Shown: positions 7,347 through 15,772 of the stretch, in pieces
Layout of the letters: each line of letters starts with the position of its first letter
Position numbering within the stretch: the stretch's first letter is position 1
Origin: Neohoeflea coraliihabitans
GTDB taxonomy: Bacteria > Pseudomonadota > Alphaproteobacteria > Rhizobiales > Rhizobiaceae
DNA: 64,000 nt
Assembly: GCF_019334345.1 (NCBI RefSeq)
Contig: NZ_JAHWQX010000003.1
Coordinates: 372,001 to 436,000 of the forward strand
Direction of reading: 5' to 3'
The notes under the pieces: model-generated
Told to the model about the DNA's origin: nothing
Database searches by the model: none
The model's input: the letters and a program-made list of their open reading frames with translations, nothing else
Translations under genes and position numbers: made by a program

Positions 7347-9800
7347 ATGAAGGCGCAGACACTCGGGCACTTGAAGGATATCGAACGGCAGATCCTGTGG
7401 CTTTCCGCCTGGATGGTGCATCATGCCAATGCCTTGCGCGAGAAGGACGCGATCAAGGTCGGCGGTCACCAGGCGTCCTGCGCCTCGATGGTGTCGATCA
7501 TCACGGCCCTCTATTTCCATGCCCTGCGCGCCAGCGACCGGGTGGCGGTGAAGCCGCATGCCTCGCCGGTGTTTCATGCCATGCAATATCTGATGGGCAA
7601 TCAGAGTCTCGACAAGCTGAAGAATTTTCGCGGGTTCGGCGGCGCGCAGTCCTATCCCTCGCGCACCAAAGATGTCGATGACGTCGATTTTTCCACAGGC
7701 TCGGTCGGACTTGGTGTGGCGATCACCGCCTTTGCCTCGATCATGCAGGACTATCTTTCTGAAAAGCCCTGGGCCGAAAAACCCTGGGGCGCGAAGTCCG
7801 GCGCGGCGAAAGGGCAGGGGTCCGGGATGGGGCGCATGGTGGCGCTGATCGGCGATGCTGAGCTGGATGAGGGCAATATCTACGAATGTTTGCAGGAAGG
7901 CTGGAAGCACGATCTGCGCAACACCTGGTGGGTGATCGATTACAACCGCCAGAGTCTCGACGGCGTGGTCCGCGAGGGGCTGTGGCAGCGGATCGAAGCG
8001 GTGTTCCGTTCGTTCGGATGGGACGTCGTGATGCTCAAGCACGGTGCCCTGCAGCGCGCCGCCTTTGCCGAGCCGGGCGGCGACAAGCTGCGCGAATGGA
8101 TCGACAATTGCCCGAACCAGCTCTACGCGGCGCTGACCTTCCAGGGCGGCGCGAAATGGCGCGCGCGCCTGGAGGATGAGCTGGGCGACCAGGGGGAGTT
8201 CAGCGCCCTTCTGGCGCGCCGGACCGACAGTGAGTTGTCGGACCTGATGAACAATCTTGGCGGCCATTGTCTTCAAAGCCTGACGGATGCGTTCGACAGC
8301 ATCGATCATGACCGGCCGACGGTCTTCCTGGCCTATACGATCAAGGGATGGGGCACGCCATTGGCGGGTCACAAGGACAATCATGCCGGACTGATGACGC
8401 CGGCGCAGATGGCCGCGTTCCAAGAGGCGATGGGTGTCAGTGAAGGCCGGGAATGGGAGCCGTTGTCGACTGTCGATGGCAATGGCGAGGCATTGCGCGC
8501 GTTCCTTGCCGAAGTGTCGTTCTTCCGCGACGGGCCGCGGCGGTATTCGGCACCCAAGGTGGCAGCCCCGGGGCCGGTGCTGCTCGACGACAGGGTGCTT
8601 TCGACCCAGGCCGGTTTCGGCAAGATTCTCGATGCGCTGAGCAAGGAAAAGACCGAGGTCGCCGATCATATCGTCACGGTGTCGCCGGATGTGACGGTGT
8701 CGACCAATCTCGGACCGTGGGTCAACCGGCGCGGCTGCTTTGCCCGCAACAGCCGGCCGGACACATTCCGCTCCGAGCAGGTGCCGTCGATGCAGAAATG
8801 GACCTTCTCTCCCGATGGCCAGCATATCGAACTGGGCATTGCCGAGATGAACCTGTTCCTGATGCTCGGTGCGGCCGGCTTGTCGCATTCGCTGTTTGGC
8901 AACCGGGTCCTGCCGATCGGCACGGTGTACGATCCCTTCGTGGCGCGCGGCCTCGATGCGCTGAATTATGCCTGCTACCAGGATGCGCGTTTCATGATCG
9001 TCGGCACGCCCTCGGGTGTCACGCTGGCGCCGGAGGGCGGCGCGCACCAGTCGATCGGCACGCCGCTGATCGGCATGAGCCAGGATGGGTTGGCGAGTTT
9101 CGAGCCGGCGTTTCTCGATGAATTGTCGGTGATCATGGACTGGGCGTTCGATTACATGCAGCGCGACGGCGAAGGCGAGCCCAATGAACGCACCTGGCTG
9201 CGCGACGAGACCGGGGGGTCGGTGTATCTGCGCCTGACGACGCGGCCGCTCGAACAACCAGTGCGGCGCGAGGATGCGGCCTTCCGCCAGGGCGTGATCG
9301 ACGGCGCCTACTGGCTGCGTGAGCCGGGGCCGAATGCCGATGTCGTTCTGGCCTATCAGGGGACGGTCGGCCCGGAAGTCATCGCGGCAGCGGGCCAGCT
9401 GAGCGAATGGCGGCGCGATATCGGCGTGCTGGCAGTGACCTCCGCCGACCGGCTGAACGCCGGCTGGACGGCGGCGCAGCGGGCGCGGCGACGCGGCAAT
9501 CAGGCGGCGCGCGGCCACATCGAGACCTTGCTGAGCGCCTTGCCGAACCACTGCACGCTGATCACGGTGATCGACGGACATCCGGCCACGCTTGCCTGGC
9601 TCGGGGCGGTTGGCGGGCACCGCACGGTGCCGCTGGGTGTCGAACATTTCGGCCAGACCGGCACGATTGCCGATCTGCATGCGCATTACGGCCTTGATAC
9701 AGACAGCATCGTGCGCACCGTTGCCGGACTGACCGAAGGCCGGCGCATCTATGGTGATCGCGACGCGGCAGCTTTGGCGCCGATGGTTGAGCAAAGCTGA
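7347..9800 (+). CDS. Single-chain 2-oxoacid dehydrogenase E1, AceE/MdeB-like
   Basis: This 817-residue thiamine-diphosphate enzyme resembles the homodimeric pyruvate dehydrogenase E1 (AceE). The N-terminal half carries the ThDP motif starting GD at 169-170 and ending DYN at 198-200. The second half has the transketolase-like pyrimidine domain (HIELGIAEMNLFLMLGAAG) and a C-terminal domain. It is somewhat shorter than AceE. No E2 or E3 gene is adjacent, unlike aceEF operons. With the divergent Lrp gene this matches mdeB, reported in Pseudomonas putida next to methionine gamma-lyase and linked to 2-oxobutyrate use. A methionine lyase is not adjacent here. The start has a good GGAGG site 5 to 6 nt upstream. 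Confidence 0.85.
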   Translation: MKAQTLGHLKDIERQILWLSAWMVHHANALREKDAIKVGGHQASCASMVSIITALYFHALRASDRVAVKPHASPVFHAMQYLMGNQSLDKLKNFRGFGGAQSYPSRTKDVDDVDFSTGSVGLGVAITAFASIMQDYLSEKPWAEKPWGAKSGAAKGQGSGMGRMVALIGDAELDEGNIYECLQEGWKHDLRNTWWVIDYNRQSLDGVVREGLWQRIEAVFRSFGWDVVMLKHGALQRAAFAEPGGDKLREWIDNCPNQLYAALTFQGGAKWRARLEDELGDQGEFSALLARRTDSELSDLMNNLGGHCLQSLTDAFDSIDHDRPTVFLAYTIKGWGTPLAGHKDNHAGLMTPAQMAAFQEAMGVSEGREWEPLSTVDGNGEALRAFLAEVSFFRDGPRRYSAPKVAAPGPVLLDDRVLSTQAGFGKILDALSKEKTEVADHIVTVSPDVTVSTNLGPWVNRRGCFARNSRPDTFRSEQVPSMQKWTFSPDGQHIELGIAEMNLFLMLGAAGLSHSLFGNRVLPIGTVYDPFVARGLDALNYACYQDARFMIVGTPSGVTLAPEGGAHQSIGTPLIGMSQDGLASFEPAFLDELSVIMDWAFDYMQRDGEGEPNERTWLRDETGGSVYLRLTTRPLEQPVRREDAAFRQGVIDGAYWLREPGPNADVVLAYQGTVGPEVIAAAGQLSEWRRDIGVLAVTSADRLNAGWTAAQRARRRGNQAARGHIETLLSALPNHCTLITVIDGHPATLAWLGAVGGHRTVPLGVEHFGQTGTIADLHAHYGLDTDSIVRTVAGLTEGRRIYGDRDAAALAPMVEQS

Positions 9801-9843
9801 CCGGACCCGGGCCTTGCAGCTGGCCTGATGCGGCGGGGCCGGA

Positions 9844-10230
9844 TCAGGCGGCGCTTTCGGGGGCCTGCGGGTCGAGATGGGCGCGCATGCCGATGGCGCG
9901 CTCGGCAAAATACTGCACCTCGAGGAGCGTGCAGCCGGTCTCGGAGATCAGCGGCCCATGCGGGGTGTGTGGCGGGCGCAGCACATAGGCCGGCGCCGTG
10001 ACGGTCGAGCCATCGGCCTTGGCGGTCAGTTCGCCCTCGAGGATAAAGACTTCCTCCCAGTAGTCATGGGAAAAGGGTTCGAACGTTTCTCCGCCCGGCT
10101 CGACGCGCACGCAACGTGTGCGAAACCCCTTCTGGCTCGATTCATCAAGTTCACCACTTAACGGCTTGATGAATATGCCTTTCAGGCCGGGCACCGGCTC
10201 CCAGCCTTCGGTCATGTCGAGTGCGAACAT
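9844..10230 (-). CDS. Small cupin-domain protein, copy 2
   Basis: This 128-residue cupin is the last gene of the IclR-headed minus-strand operon, 17 nt after the CoA-transferase. Motif 1 is PFSHDYWEEVFILEGEL and motif 2 is RPPHTPHGPL, giving one His, one Glu and one His as likely metal ligands. It is a paralogue of the cupin at 3546-3935, with matching DM..GW..PG, LDE, G.RTR, HDYWEEV and GC.LLE elements. Its C-terminal tail (MRAHLDPQAPESAA) is unique. Function unknown. The presence of one copy in each of two catabolic operons suggests related substrates. Confidence 0.8.
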   Translation of the reverse strand: MFALDMTEGWEPVPGLKGIFIKPLSGELDESSQKGFRTRCVRVEPGGETFEPFSHDYWEEVFILEGELTAKADGSTVTAPAYVLRPPHTPHGPLISETGCTLLEVQYFAERAIGMRAHLDPQAPESAA

Positions 10231-10247
10231 GGTGTTTCCTCCTGCGC

Positions 10248-11504
10248 TCAGTTTGAGGGTTCGCCCCCATCCCCGGCCAGCTCGTCGCGGAAGCGGGGAT
10301 CAGCGATGGCGATGAGGCGCCGGGCGCGCTCGGCGAGAGACGCCTGGCGCAGGTCGGCGATGCCGTGTTCGGTGACGATGATACCGGCATCGGCACGCGG
10401 GATCGTGGCGGGACCGGCGAGCGAGCGGACGATACGGCTTTTGACGGAGCCATCGCGCAATGTGACGGTGGAGGGCAAGGCGAGAATGGCCTTGCCGCCT
10501 TTCGAGGCGGCGGCGCCGCGCGCGAAATCGAGCGCGCCGCCGATGGTGCCGACATAGCGCCGGCCGACCGTTTCCGTGTTGGCCTGACCGGAGAGATCGA
10601 CCTCGATCGCCGAGTTGATGGCGGTGAAGCGCGGCAGGCGGGCGATTGTCTGCAGATTGTGAGTATAGCTGATCGGCCGCATGGCCAGTCCCGGATTGTC
10701 ATTGGCAAAGGCGAGCAGCGCCGATGATCCGAGAAGGCCGCCGGTGACCGACAGCCCCTGATCGAACGGCTTTTTCGCGTTGGTGATCACGCCGGCGGTG
10801 ATCAGGTCCATCGCCGCATCCGACAGGATACCTGCGTGCAGGCCAAGATCGCGGCGGTCGGCGAGCAGGCGGGCGACCGCTTCCGGCGTTGAACCGAGGC
10901 CGAATTGCAGCGTCGCGCCATCCTCGACCAGCGCCGCGACATGACCGGCGATGGCCTCGTCGAGTGGCGTGGCGGCAACCGGGTTCAGCGTTGCGGGCGG
11001 ATAGTCGGTGGCAATCAGCAGATCGATGCTCGCCGGATCTATCGGCACATCGGAGCAGGGCGCCTGGGCATTGACCTCGGCGACCACCAGCCGCGCCCGC
11101 GGGATGAGATCGAGGAGATAGTCGCAGGAGGCGGCAAGACGGAAGCTGCCGCCCGGATGCCGGGCCAGTTGCAGGAGAAGCACATCGACGCGCTTGCCCA
11201 GAACGCCGGGCAGCTGCGAATAATGAAGCGGCAGGATGTCGAGCTTGCCGGCGGCGGCCAGGCGGCGATTGCCCGCCGTGGCGCAGAATGACGAAAACCG
11301 CACATGATCGGCAAAGGCCGGATCGGCGCTGCCTGCGAGCGAAATGCCGAGAAAGACCTCGAAATGGCCGATGCGCTGGCGCTGCTGCATCAGCTTGTCC
11401 GTCAGGGCCAGCGGCTCGCCGCAGGCCTGGCCCCAGACGACGTGATCACCCGGCTCGACGAGCCGGGCAAAATCGAGCGCTGCCAGGGTCAGGGTCTGTA
11501 CCAT
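10248..11504 (-). CDS. Acetyl-CoA hydrolase/transferase family CoA-transferase, atypical active site
   Basis: This 418-residue protein resembles the 4-hydroxybutyrate/acetate CoA-transferase family. It has the Gly-rich ATLQFGLGSTPEAVARLL segment at about 198-214 and the C-terminal VTEHGIADLR. I start it at MVQTLTLA (11504), 10 nt after the thiolase stop; a longer frame overlaps the thiolase. In the family the strand after the Gly-rich loop normally reads H-T-E-M-x-S-D, whose Glu forms the glutamyl-CoA intermediate (Glu238 in AbfT of Clostridium aminobutyricum). Here it reads H-A-G-I-L-S-D, with Gly225 at that position. It may therefore be a binding protein, a hydrolase with other chemistry, or use a different residue. 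Confidence 0.8.
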   Translation of the reverse strand: MVQTLTLAALDFARLVEPGDHVVWGQACGEPLALTDKLMQQRQRIGHFEVFLGISLAGSADPAFADHVRFSSFCATAGNRRLAAAGKLDILPLHYSQLPGVLGKRVDVLLLQLARHPGGSFRLAASCDYLLDLIPRARLVVAEVNAQAPCSDVPIDPASIDLLIATDYPPATLNPVAATPLDEAIAGHVAALVEDGATLQFGLGSTPEAVARLLADRRDLGLHAGILSDAAMDLITAGVITNAKKPFDQGLSVTGGLLGSSALLAFANDNPGLAMRPISYTHNLQTIARLPRFTAINSAIEVDLSGQANTETVGRRYVGTIGGALDFARGAAASKGGKAILALPSTVTLRDGSVKSRIVRSLAGPATIPRADAGIIVTEHGIADLRQASLAERARRLIAIADPRFRDELAGDGGEPSN

Positions 11505-11514
11505 CTTTCGCTGC

Positions 11515-12711
11515 CTACGGCCGTTCGAAGATGGCTGCCATGCCCTGACCGCCGCCAATACACATGGTCTCAAGCCCGAAGCGGGCGTCGCGGCGCTGCA
11601 TTTCATGCAACAGCGTCGTCATCATGCGCACGCCGGTGGCGCCGATCGGGTGGCCGAGCGAAATGCCCGAGCCGTTGACATTGACCTTGCCCTGATCGAC
11701 ATCGCCCCAGCATTTGAGCACCGAGAGCACCTGGCAGGCAAACGCTTCATTGACCTCGATCAGGTCCATCTGGTCGAGCGTCATGCCGGTGCGCGCCATC
11801 ACCTTCTCGGTGGCCGGAACCGGGCCAATGCCCATCTCGGCAGGCTCGCAGCCGGCGGCTGACCAGCCGACGAGAAAGGCGTTAGCGGTCAGGCCAAGAG
11901 CCTCAAGACGATCTTCGGCGACCACCAGACAGGCGGCGGCGGCATCGTTCTGCTGGGCAGCGTTGCCGGCGGTGACCGTGCCATCCTTCTGCAGTGGTCT
12001 GAGCTTGGCCAATGTCTCTGGCGTGGTGTCGGGGCGAATGCCCTCGTCCTTGTCGAAAAGAACCGGATCGCCACGCCGCTGCGGCACGGAGACCGGCACG
12101 ACTTCCTCGGCCATGCGGCCATCGTCCCAGGCGGCCGCGGCGCGTTGCTGGCTGCGGGCGGCATAGGCGTCGGCGGCCTGGCGCGAGATGTCATATTTGC
12201 GGGCCAGCGTCTCGGCGGTCTCGATCATGCCGGAGATGTAGCCAAAACGGTGCTCGGGCTGCGAGCGCTCGCGGCCGCGGTCGAGGCGGTCGTACAGGGG
12301 CGGCGAGCCGGAGCGCGTGCCCCAGCGCATGCCGGTGGTGTAGTGCTCGATATTGCTCATCGATTCGACACCACCGGCGACGACGACATCACAGGCGCCG
12401 GTCTCGACCATCATCGCCGCCGTGGCGATCGACTGCAGGCCGCCGCCACATCGCCGATCAAGCTGCATGCCGGGCACCTCGACCGGCAGGCCGGCTTCCA
12501 GCGCCACCCAGCGACCGACGCAGGGGGTTTCGGAATTGGCATAGGACTGGGCGAAGACAACGTCCTCGATCAGGGCCGGATCAATGCCGGTGCGCTCGAT
12601 GAGGGCGCGCAGCACGGTGGCGCCGAGATGCTCGACCGGAACACCCTTGAGAGCGCCGCCGAACCGGCCGACGGGGGTGCGTAGAGGGCTGATGATCGCG
12701 GCGCGGCGCAT
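11515..12711 (-). CDS. Acetyl-CoA C-acyltransferase (thiolase)
   Basis: This 398-residue thiolase is of degradative length. The nucleophilic cysteine is Cys88 in LDRRCGGGLQS. The His of GHPIGATG is His354, and the second catalytic Cys384 lies in CIGGGQG. The substrate-loop region is NVNGSGISLGHPIG. It would cleave a 3-oxoacyl-CoA with CoA, the terminal step of a beta-oxidation-like route. It follows the SDR by 54 nt in the IclR-headed operon, together with an acyl-CoA dehydrogenase and MaoC hydratase, so dehydrogenation, hydration, oxidation and thiolysis are all encoded in one unit. Confidence 0.92.
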   Translation of the reverse strand: MRRAAIISPLRTPVGRFGGALKGVPVEHLGATVLRALIERTGIDPALIEDVVFAQSYANSETPCVGRWVALEAGLPVEVPGMQLDRRCGGGLQSIATAAMMVETGACDVVVAGGVESMSNIEHYTTGMRWGTRSGSPPLYDRLDRGRERSQPEHRFGYISGMIETAETLARKYDISRQAADAYAARSQQRAAAAWDDGRMAEEVVPVSVPQRRGDPVLFDKDEGIRPDTTPETLAKLRPLQKDGTVTAGNAAQQNDAAAACLVVAEDRLEALGLTANAFLVGWSAAGCEPAEMGIGPVPATEKVMARTGMTLDQMDLIEVNEAFACQVLSVLKCWGDVDQGKVNVNGSGISLGHPIGATGVRMMTTLLHEMQRRDARFGLETMCIGGGQGMAAIFERP

Positions 12712-12765
12712 GGCAAATTCCTTGTTGTTGTGACCAGCATGCAGGTCCGGACGGGCAGTAAACTG

Positions 12766-13686
12766 TCAGATCGGGTCCCAAGAAAAGACGTCGGCGGACA
12801 CTTCGAGCGGATGAAAGCTCGCCGACAGGGCCGGCATGGCCTGGCTGGCGATCTGCTCAGGGGTCCAGCCCTCGCTGTTGTGGACCGAGCGCACCGGGCG
12901 CGGCTGGCTGAACAGGAAGATCTCGTTGTTGCGCACGGCAAATATCTGCGCCGAGACGGTCTCGGCATCATCGGAGAGCAGATAGACGGCGAGCGGCGCG
13001 ACTTTCGCCGGCGTCATCTGCTGCAGGCGGTCGACGCGTTCCTGCTGCTCGGGCGAATCCACCTTGATCGAGGAAATCATGCGGCTCCAGGCAAAGGGCG
13101 CGATGCAGTTGGAGCGCACGCCGAAGCGCTGCATGTCGAGGGCGATGGATTTCGACAGGCCGACAATGCCGAGCTTGGCGGCGGAATAGTTGGCCTGGGC
13201 GAGATTGCCGATCAGACCCGAGGTCGAGGTCATGTGCACCATGCTCCCCGATTGCTGCGCCTTGAAGATCGGCGCGGCGGCGCGGGAGACGTAATACGAG
13301 CCGTAAAGATGCACCTTGAGCACTGGGTCCCATTGCTCTTCAGTCATCTTGTGAAAGAAGGTATCGCGCAGAATTCCCGCATTGTTGACGATGCCGTCGA
13401 GGCGGCCATAGGTGTCCATCGCCGTCTCGACGATGCGTCCCGCTCCGGCGGCATCGGCGACGCTGTCGAGGCTAATCGTGGCGGTACCGCCGGCGTCGCG
13501 GATCTCCTGGGCCACGGTTTCGGCCGGTCCGCGATCCTCGCCTTCGCCGCTGAGACTGGCGCCGATGTCATTGACGATGACCCTGGCGCCGTGGGCGCCG
13601 GCCATCAGGGCAATGTCGCGGCCGATCCCGCCACCGGCACCGGTGACCAGGATGACCTTATCCTCAAGCATGGATGGACCTCTCAT
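12766..13686 (-). CDS. SDR-family 3-hydroxyacyl-CoA dehydrogenase-like protein
   Basis: This 306-residue short-chain dehydrogenase has the TGAGGGIG cofactor loop near residues 15-22, NNAG, a catalytic Ser in TSTSG and YSAAK. The sequence resembles the dehydrogenase domain of peroxisomal multifunctional enzyme type 2 (VNDIGASLSGEG early on). A C-terminal extension of about 50 residues follows the usual SDR core. The start ATG overlaps the acyl-CoA dehydrogenase stop by 1 nt (TGATG) and has AAGGAG upstream. The likely role is oxidation of a 3-hydroxyacyl-CoA between the MaoC hydratase and the thiolase. Confidence 0.88.
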   Translation of the reverse strand: MRGPSMLEDKVILVTGAGGGIGRDIALMAGAHGARVIVNDIGASLSGEGEDRGPAETVAQEIRDAGGTATISLDSVADAAGAGRIVETAMDTYGRLDGIVNNAGILRDTFFHKMTEEQWDPVLKVHLYGSYYVSRAAAPIFKAQQSGSMVHMTSTSGLIGNLAQANYSAAKLGIVGLSKSIALDMQRFGVRSNCIAPFAWSRMISSIKVDSPEQQERVDRLQQMTPAKVAPLAVYLLSDDAETVSAQIFAVRNNEIFLFSQPRPVRSVHNSEGWTPEQIASQAMPALSASFHPLEVSADVFSWDPI

Positions 13687-14843
13687 CAGCCTTCTCCTTT
13701 CAGAACCTGGCGGGCGATCAACAATTGCTGGATCTGGCTGGTGCCTTCATAGATGCGCATCAGGCGCACATCGCGGTAGAACCGCTCGACCGCATATTCA
13801 CTCATGTAACCGGCGCCGCCATGCACCTGCACGGCGCGATCGGCGACGCGGCCGACCGCTTCGGTGGCAAAATATTTGGCGGCGGAAGCCTCGGTGCGCG
13901 CGGCGCCGTTGGCGTCGTAGATCGCCGCCGTTTCCTCGACCAGGGCCTTGGAGGCGCGATATTCGGTGTAGCTGTCGGCAATCATCGCCTGGATCAGCTG
14001 ATATTCGGCGATCGCCTTGCCGAACTGCCGGCGTTCCTTGGCATAATTGACCATTTCGGTGATCAGGCGGTCGCAGGCGCCGGTGGCCAGCGCCGCGATA
14101 TGAATGCGGCCGCGATCAAGAACGCGCATGGCGAGGCGAAAGCCGCGGCCGGGCTGATGGCCGATGATGGCACTGGCCGGGACACGGACATTGTCGAACA
14201 TGACATCCGAGGTCGTGGTGCCGCGCTGTCCCATCTTGCGATCCTTCTTGCCGATCGTCACGCCGGGCGTGTCACGCGGCACGAGAAAGGCGGAGATCGC
14301 ATCGGCACCGGGCTTGTCGGGTTCGCTGCGCGCCATGACGGTGAACAGGCCGGCGCGCTCGGCATTGGTGATGTAGCGCTTGGTGCCGGAAATCAGGTAA
14401 TCGTCGCCGTCGCGCACGGCGCGGGTGGTCAGGTTGGCGGGATCGGAGCCGGTGTCCGGCTCGGTCAGCGCAAAGGCACAGATCAGTTCGCCGCTGGCCA
14501 GAGACGGCAGATATTGCTGCTTCTGCTCGTCGGTGCCCTCGAAGATCAGGCCGCGCGCACCGATGCCGATATTGGTGGCAAGCAGCGAGCGGAAGGCCAG
14601 GGCCGTGTGGCCAAAAATCTGGGCGATCTGGGTTTCCTGGCGGGCATTCAGACCGATGCCGCCATATTCGGGCGGAATGGTCAGGCCGAACAGGCCAAGC
14701 TGGCGCATTTCATCGACGATCTCCTCGGGAATCTCGTCATCGATTTCCAGGCGATGTTCATTGGGCACCAGCCGCTCGGTGACAAAGCGCTGGATCATGT
14801 CCCTGAGCTGGTTGAATGTGTCGTCGTCGACGGCGTCGCTCAT
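13686..14843 (-). CDS. Acyl-CoA dehydrogenase
   Basis: This 385-residue FAD-dependent dehydrogenase introduces a 2,3 double bond into an acyl-CoA. It has the FALTEPDTGSD signature (124-134), GTKRYITNA and the second signature near VQVHGGAGY (339-346). The catalytic base is Glu366 in RIYEGTSQIQ, as in medium-chain acyl-CoA dehydrogenase. The gene overlaps the upstream MaoC gene by 4 nt (ATGA) and the downstream SDR by 1 nt, so it is in a tightly coupled operon. Electron transfer would go through a chromosomal ETF encoded elsewhere. Confidence 0.93.
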   Translation of the reverse strand: MSDAVDDDTFNQLRDMIQRFVTERLVPNEHRLEIDDEIPEEIVDEMRQLGLFGLTIPPEYGGIGLNARQETQIAQIFGHTALAFRSLLATNIGIGARGLIFEGTDEQKQQYLPSLASGELICAFALTEPDTGSDPANLTTRAVRDGDDYLISGTKRYITNAERAGLFTVMARSEPDKPGADAISAFLVPRDTPGVTIGKKDRKMGQRGTTTSDVMFDNVRVPASAIIGHQPGRGFRLAMRVLDRGRIHIAALATGACDRLITEMVNYAKERRQFGKAIAEYQLIQAMIADSYTEYRASKALVEETAAIYDANGAARTEASAAKYFATEAVGRVADRAVQVHGGAGYMSEYAVERFYRDVRLMRIYEGTSQIQQLLIARQVLKGEG

Positions 14844-15301
14844 GGTGCAGATACTCCGTTTTCGGGGGGCGCCGGGGGCGGGGGATTTTCAGGGGCCGCC
14901 GGGGGCGGGGACAAGGCGCCGAGGGTGCAGGTGCCTTCGACGGCGCGCTCCCCGGCTTCCATCTCGACAAAAATCTCGTAGGTGCGCGTGTCAGCGTCGC
15001 GCAGGTGACCGCCGGCGCGAATGCAGCTGCCGACCGGGACCGGCCGGACAAAGCGCACATCGACGGCAAGTTCGGCATTGTTGCCAAAAGTCTCTTCGAT
15101 GGCCGTCACCAGCAAATTGAGGCTGAGCGTGCCATGTACGATCGGTCCGCCAAACGCCGTGCCGGCTGCGAAGTCCGGATCGAGATGGATCGGATTGAAG
15201 TCGGTGGTCAATTCGGCATAGGCCTGGGCCATCGCGGCGCTGGTGACAATCTGTCTGGCGATGATCGATTGCGGCAGAGGCGAATTGAGGGCGTGCGCCA
15301 T
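14840..15301 (-). CDS. MaoC-like enoyl-CoA hydratase
   Basis: This 153-residue hot-dog protein has the R-specific hydratase motif TTDFNPIHLDPDFA, with Asp and His as the expected catalytic pair, followed by GGPIVHGTLSLNLL. It would hydrate the enoyl-CoA made by the adjacent acyl-CoA dehydrogenase. The last 24 or so residues form an unusual Pro-rich tail (PPPAAPENPPPPAPPE), which is not part of the fold. It overlaps the acyl-CoA dehydrogenase start by 4 nt and lies 48 nt after the next hot-dog gene. Confidence 0.87.
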   Translation of the reverse strand: MAHALNSPLPQSIIARQIVTSAAMAQAYAELTTDFNPIHLDPDFAAGTAFGGPIVHGTLSLNLLVTAIEETFGNNAELAVDVRFVRPVPVGSCIRAGGHLRDADTRTYEIFVEMEAGERAVEGTCTLGALSPPPAAPENPPPPAPPENGVSAP

Positions 15302-15349
15302 AGTGTGTCTTTCGTCTGTTTTGCGTGCGGCGCATCGGCCGTCCGGTCT

Positions 15350-15772
15350 CTACCGCGCCCAGATGGTGCGAATTTCGCCGCGCAGAAGCATGTCCTCACC
15401 GGCTTTCACGGTGACCTCGAATGTCACCCAGCCGCGGCCCTTGCGCGTTGTCTTGTCGCCACAGGTGACATGCAAAGCCAGAGGCTCGTTAAGGCGGGCC
15501 GCGCGCGGACCGAAGGTCAATTTCTGGCTGGCGTGAATGTTGCCCGGGGGGCGAGGCTGGATGAGATCGAGATAGGCCTCCATCATGGCGGTGACGAGCA
15601 GGCCGCGCGGCACGGAATCTTCGCCGGCCTTGCCGTAAATCGCCTGCCAGCGTTCGAGCCGGGCACGGTCGAGCCGGATTGTTGTTTCACCGAAAGCGAG
15701 GCCGGGCGAAAAGCGCTCGAAGGTCCAGACCTCGTCCTGCGCTGGGGGGAGGGCTTGGCTTTCACTCATCAT
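15350..15772 (-). CDS. Hot-dog fold MaoC-like protein
   Basis: This protein of about 140 residues starts at MMSESQ (15772) or one codon later; both overlap the iclR stop in an ATGATGA arrangement, so it is translationally coupled to iclR. The pattern RGLLVTAMMEAYLDL and the strand NEPLALHVTCGDKTTRKGRG fit a hot-dog hydratase-like protein. The catalytic D-x-N-P-I-H motif of active MaoC hydratases is absent, so it may be a partner subunit or a thioesterase-like protein. Two-gene MaoC pairs are known to form heteromeric hydratases, for example in steroid catabolism. That the two here pair up is inference. Confidence 0.7.
   Translation of the reverse strand: MMSESQALPPAQDEVWTFERFSPGLAFGETTIRLDRARLERWQAIYGKAGEDSVPRGLLVTAMMEAYLDLIQPRPPGNIHASQKLTFGPRAARLNEPLALHVTCGDKTTRKGRGWVTFEVTVKAGEDMLLRGEIRTIWAR

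Noticed and set aside
7347-9800. Housekeeping aceEF pyruvate dehydrogenase locus.
   Set aside because: No E2 or E3 gene is adjacent, the gene is divergent from an Lrp regulator, and alphaproteobacteria normally use the two-subunit E1.
7239-9908. An 889-codon minus-strand frame opposite the 2-oxoacid dehydrogenase gene.
   Set aside because: It is the mirror of a real E1 gene, is Arg/His-rich and without any motif, and overlaps the promoter palindromes.
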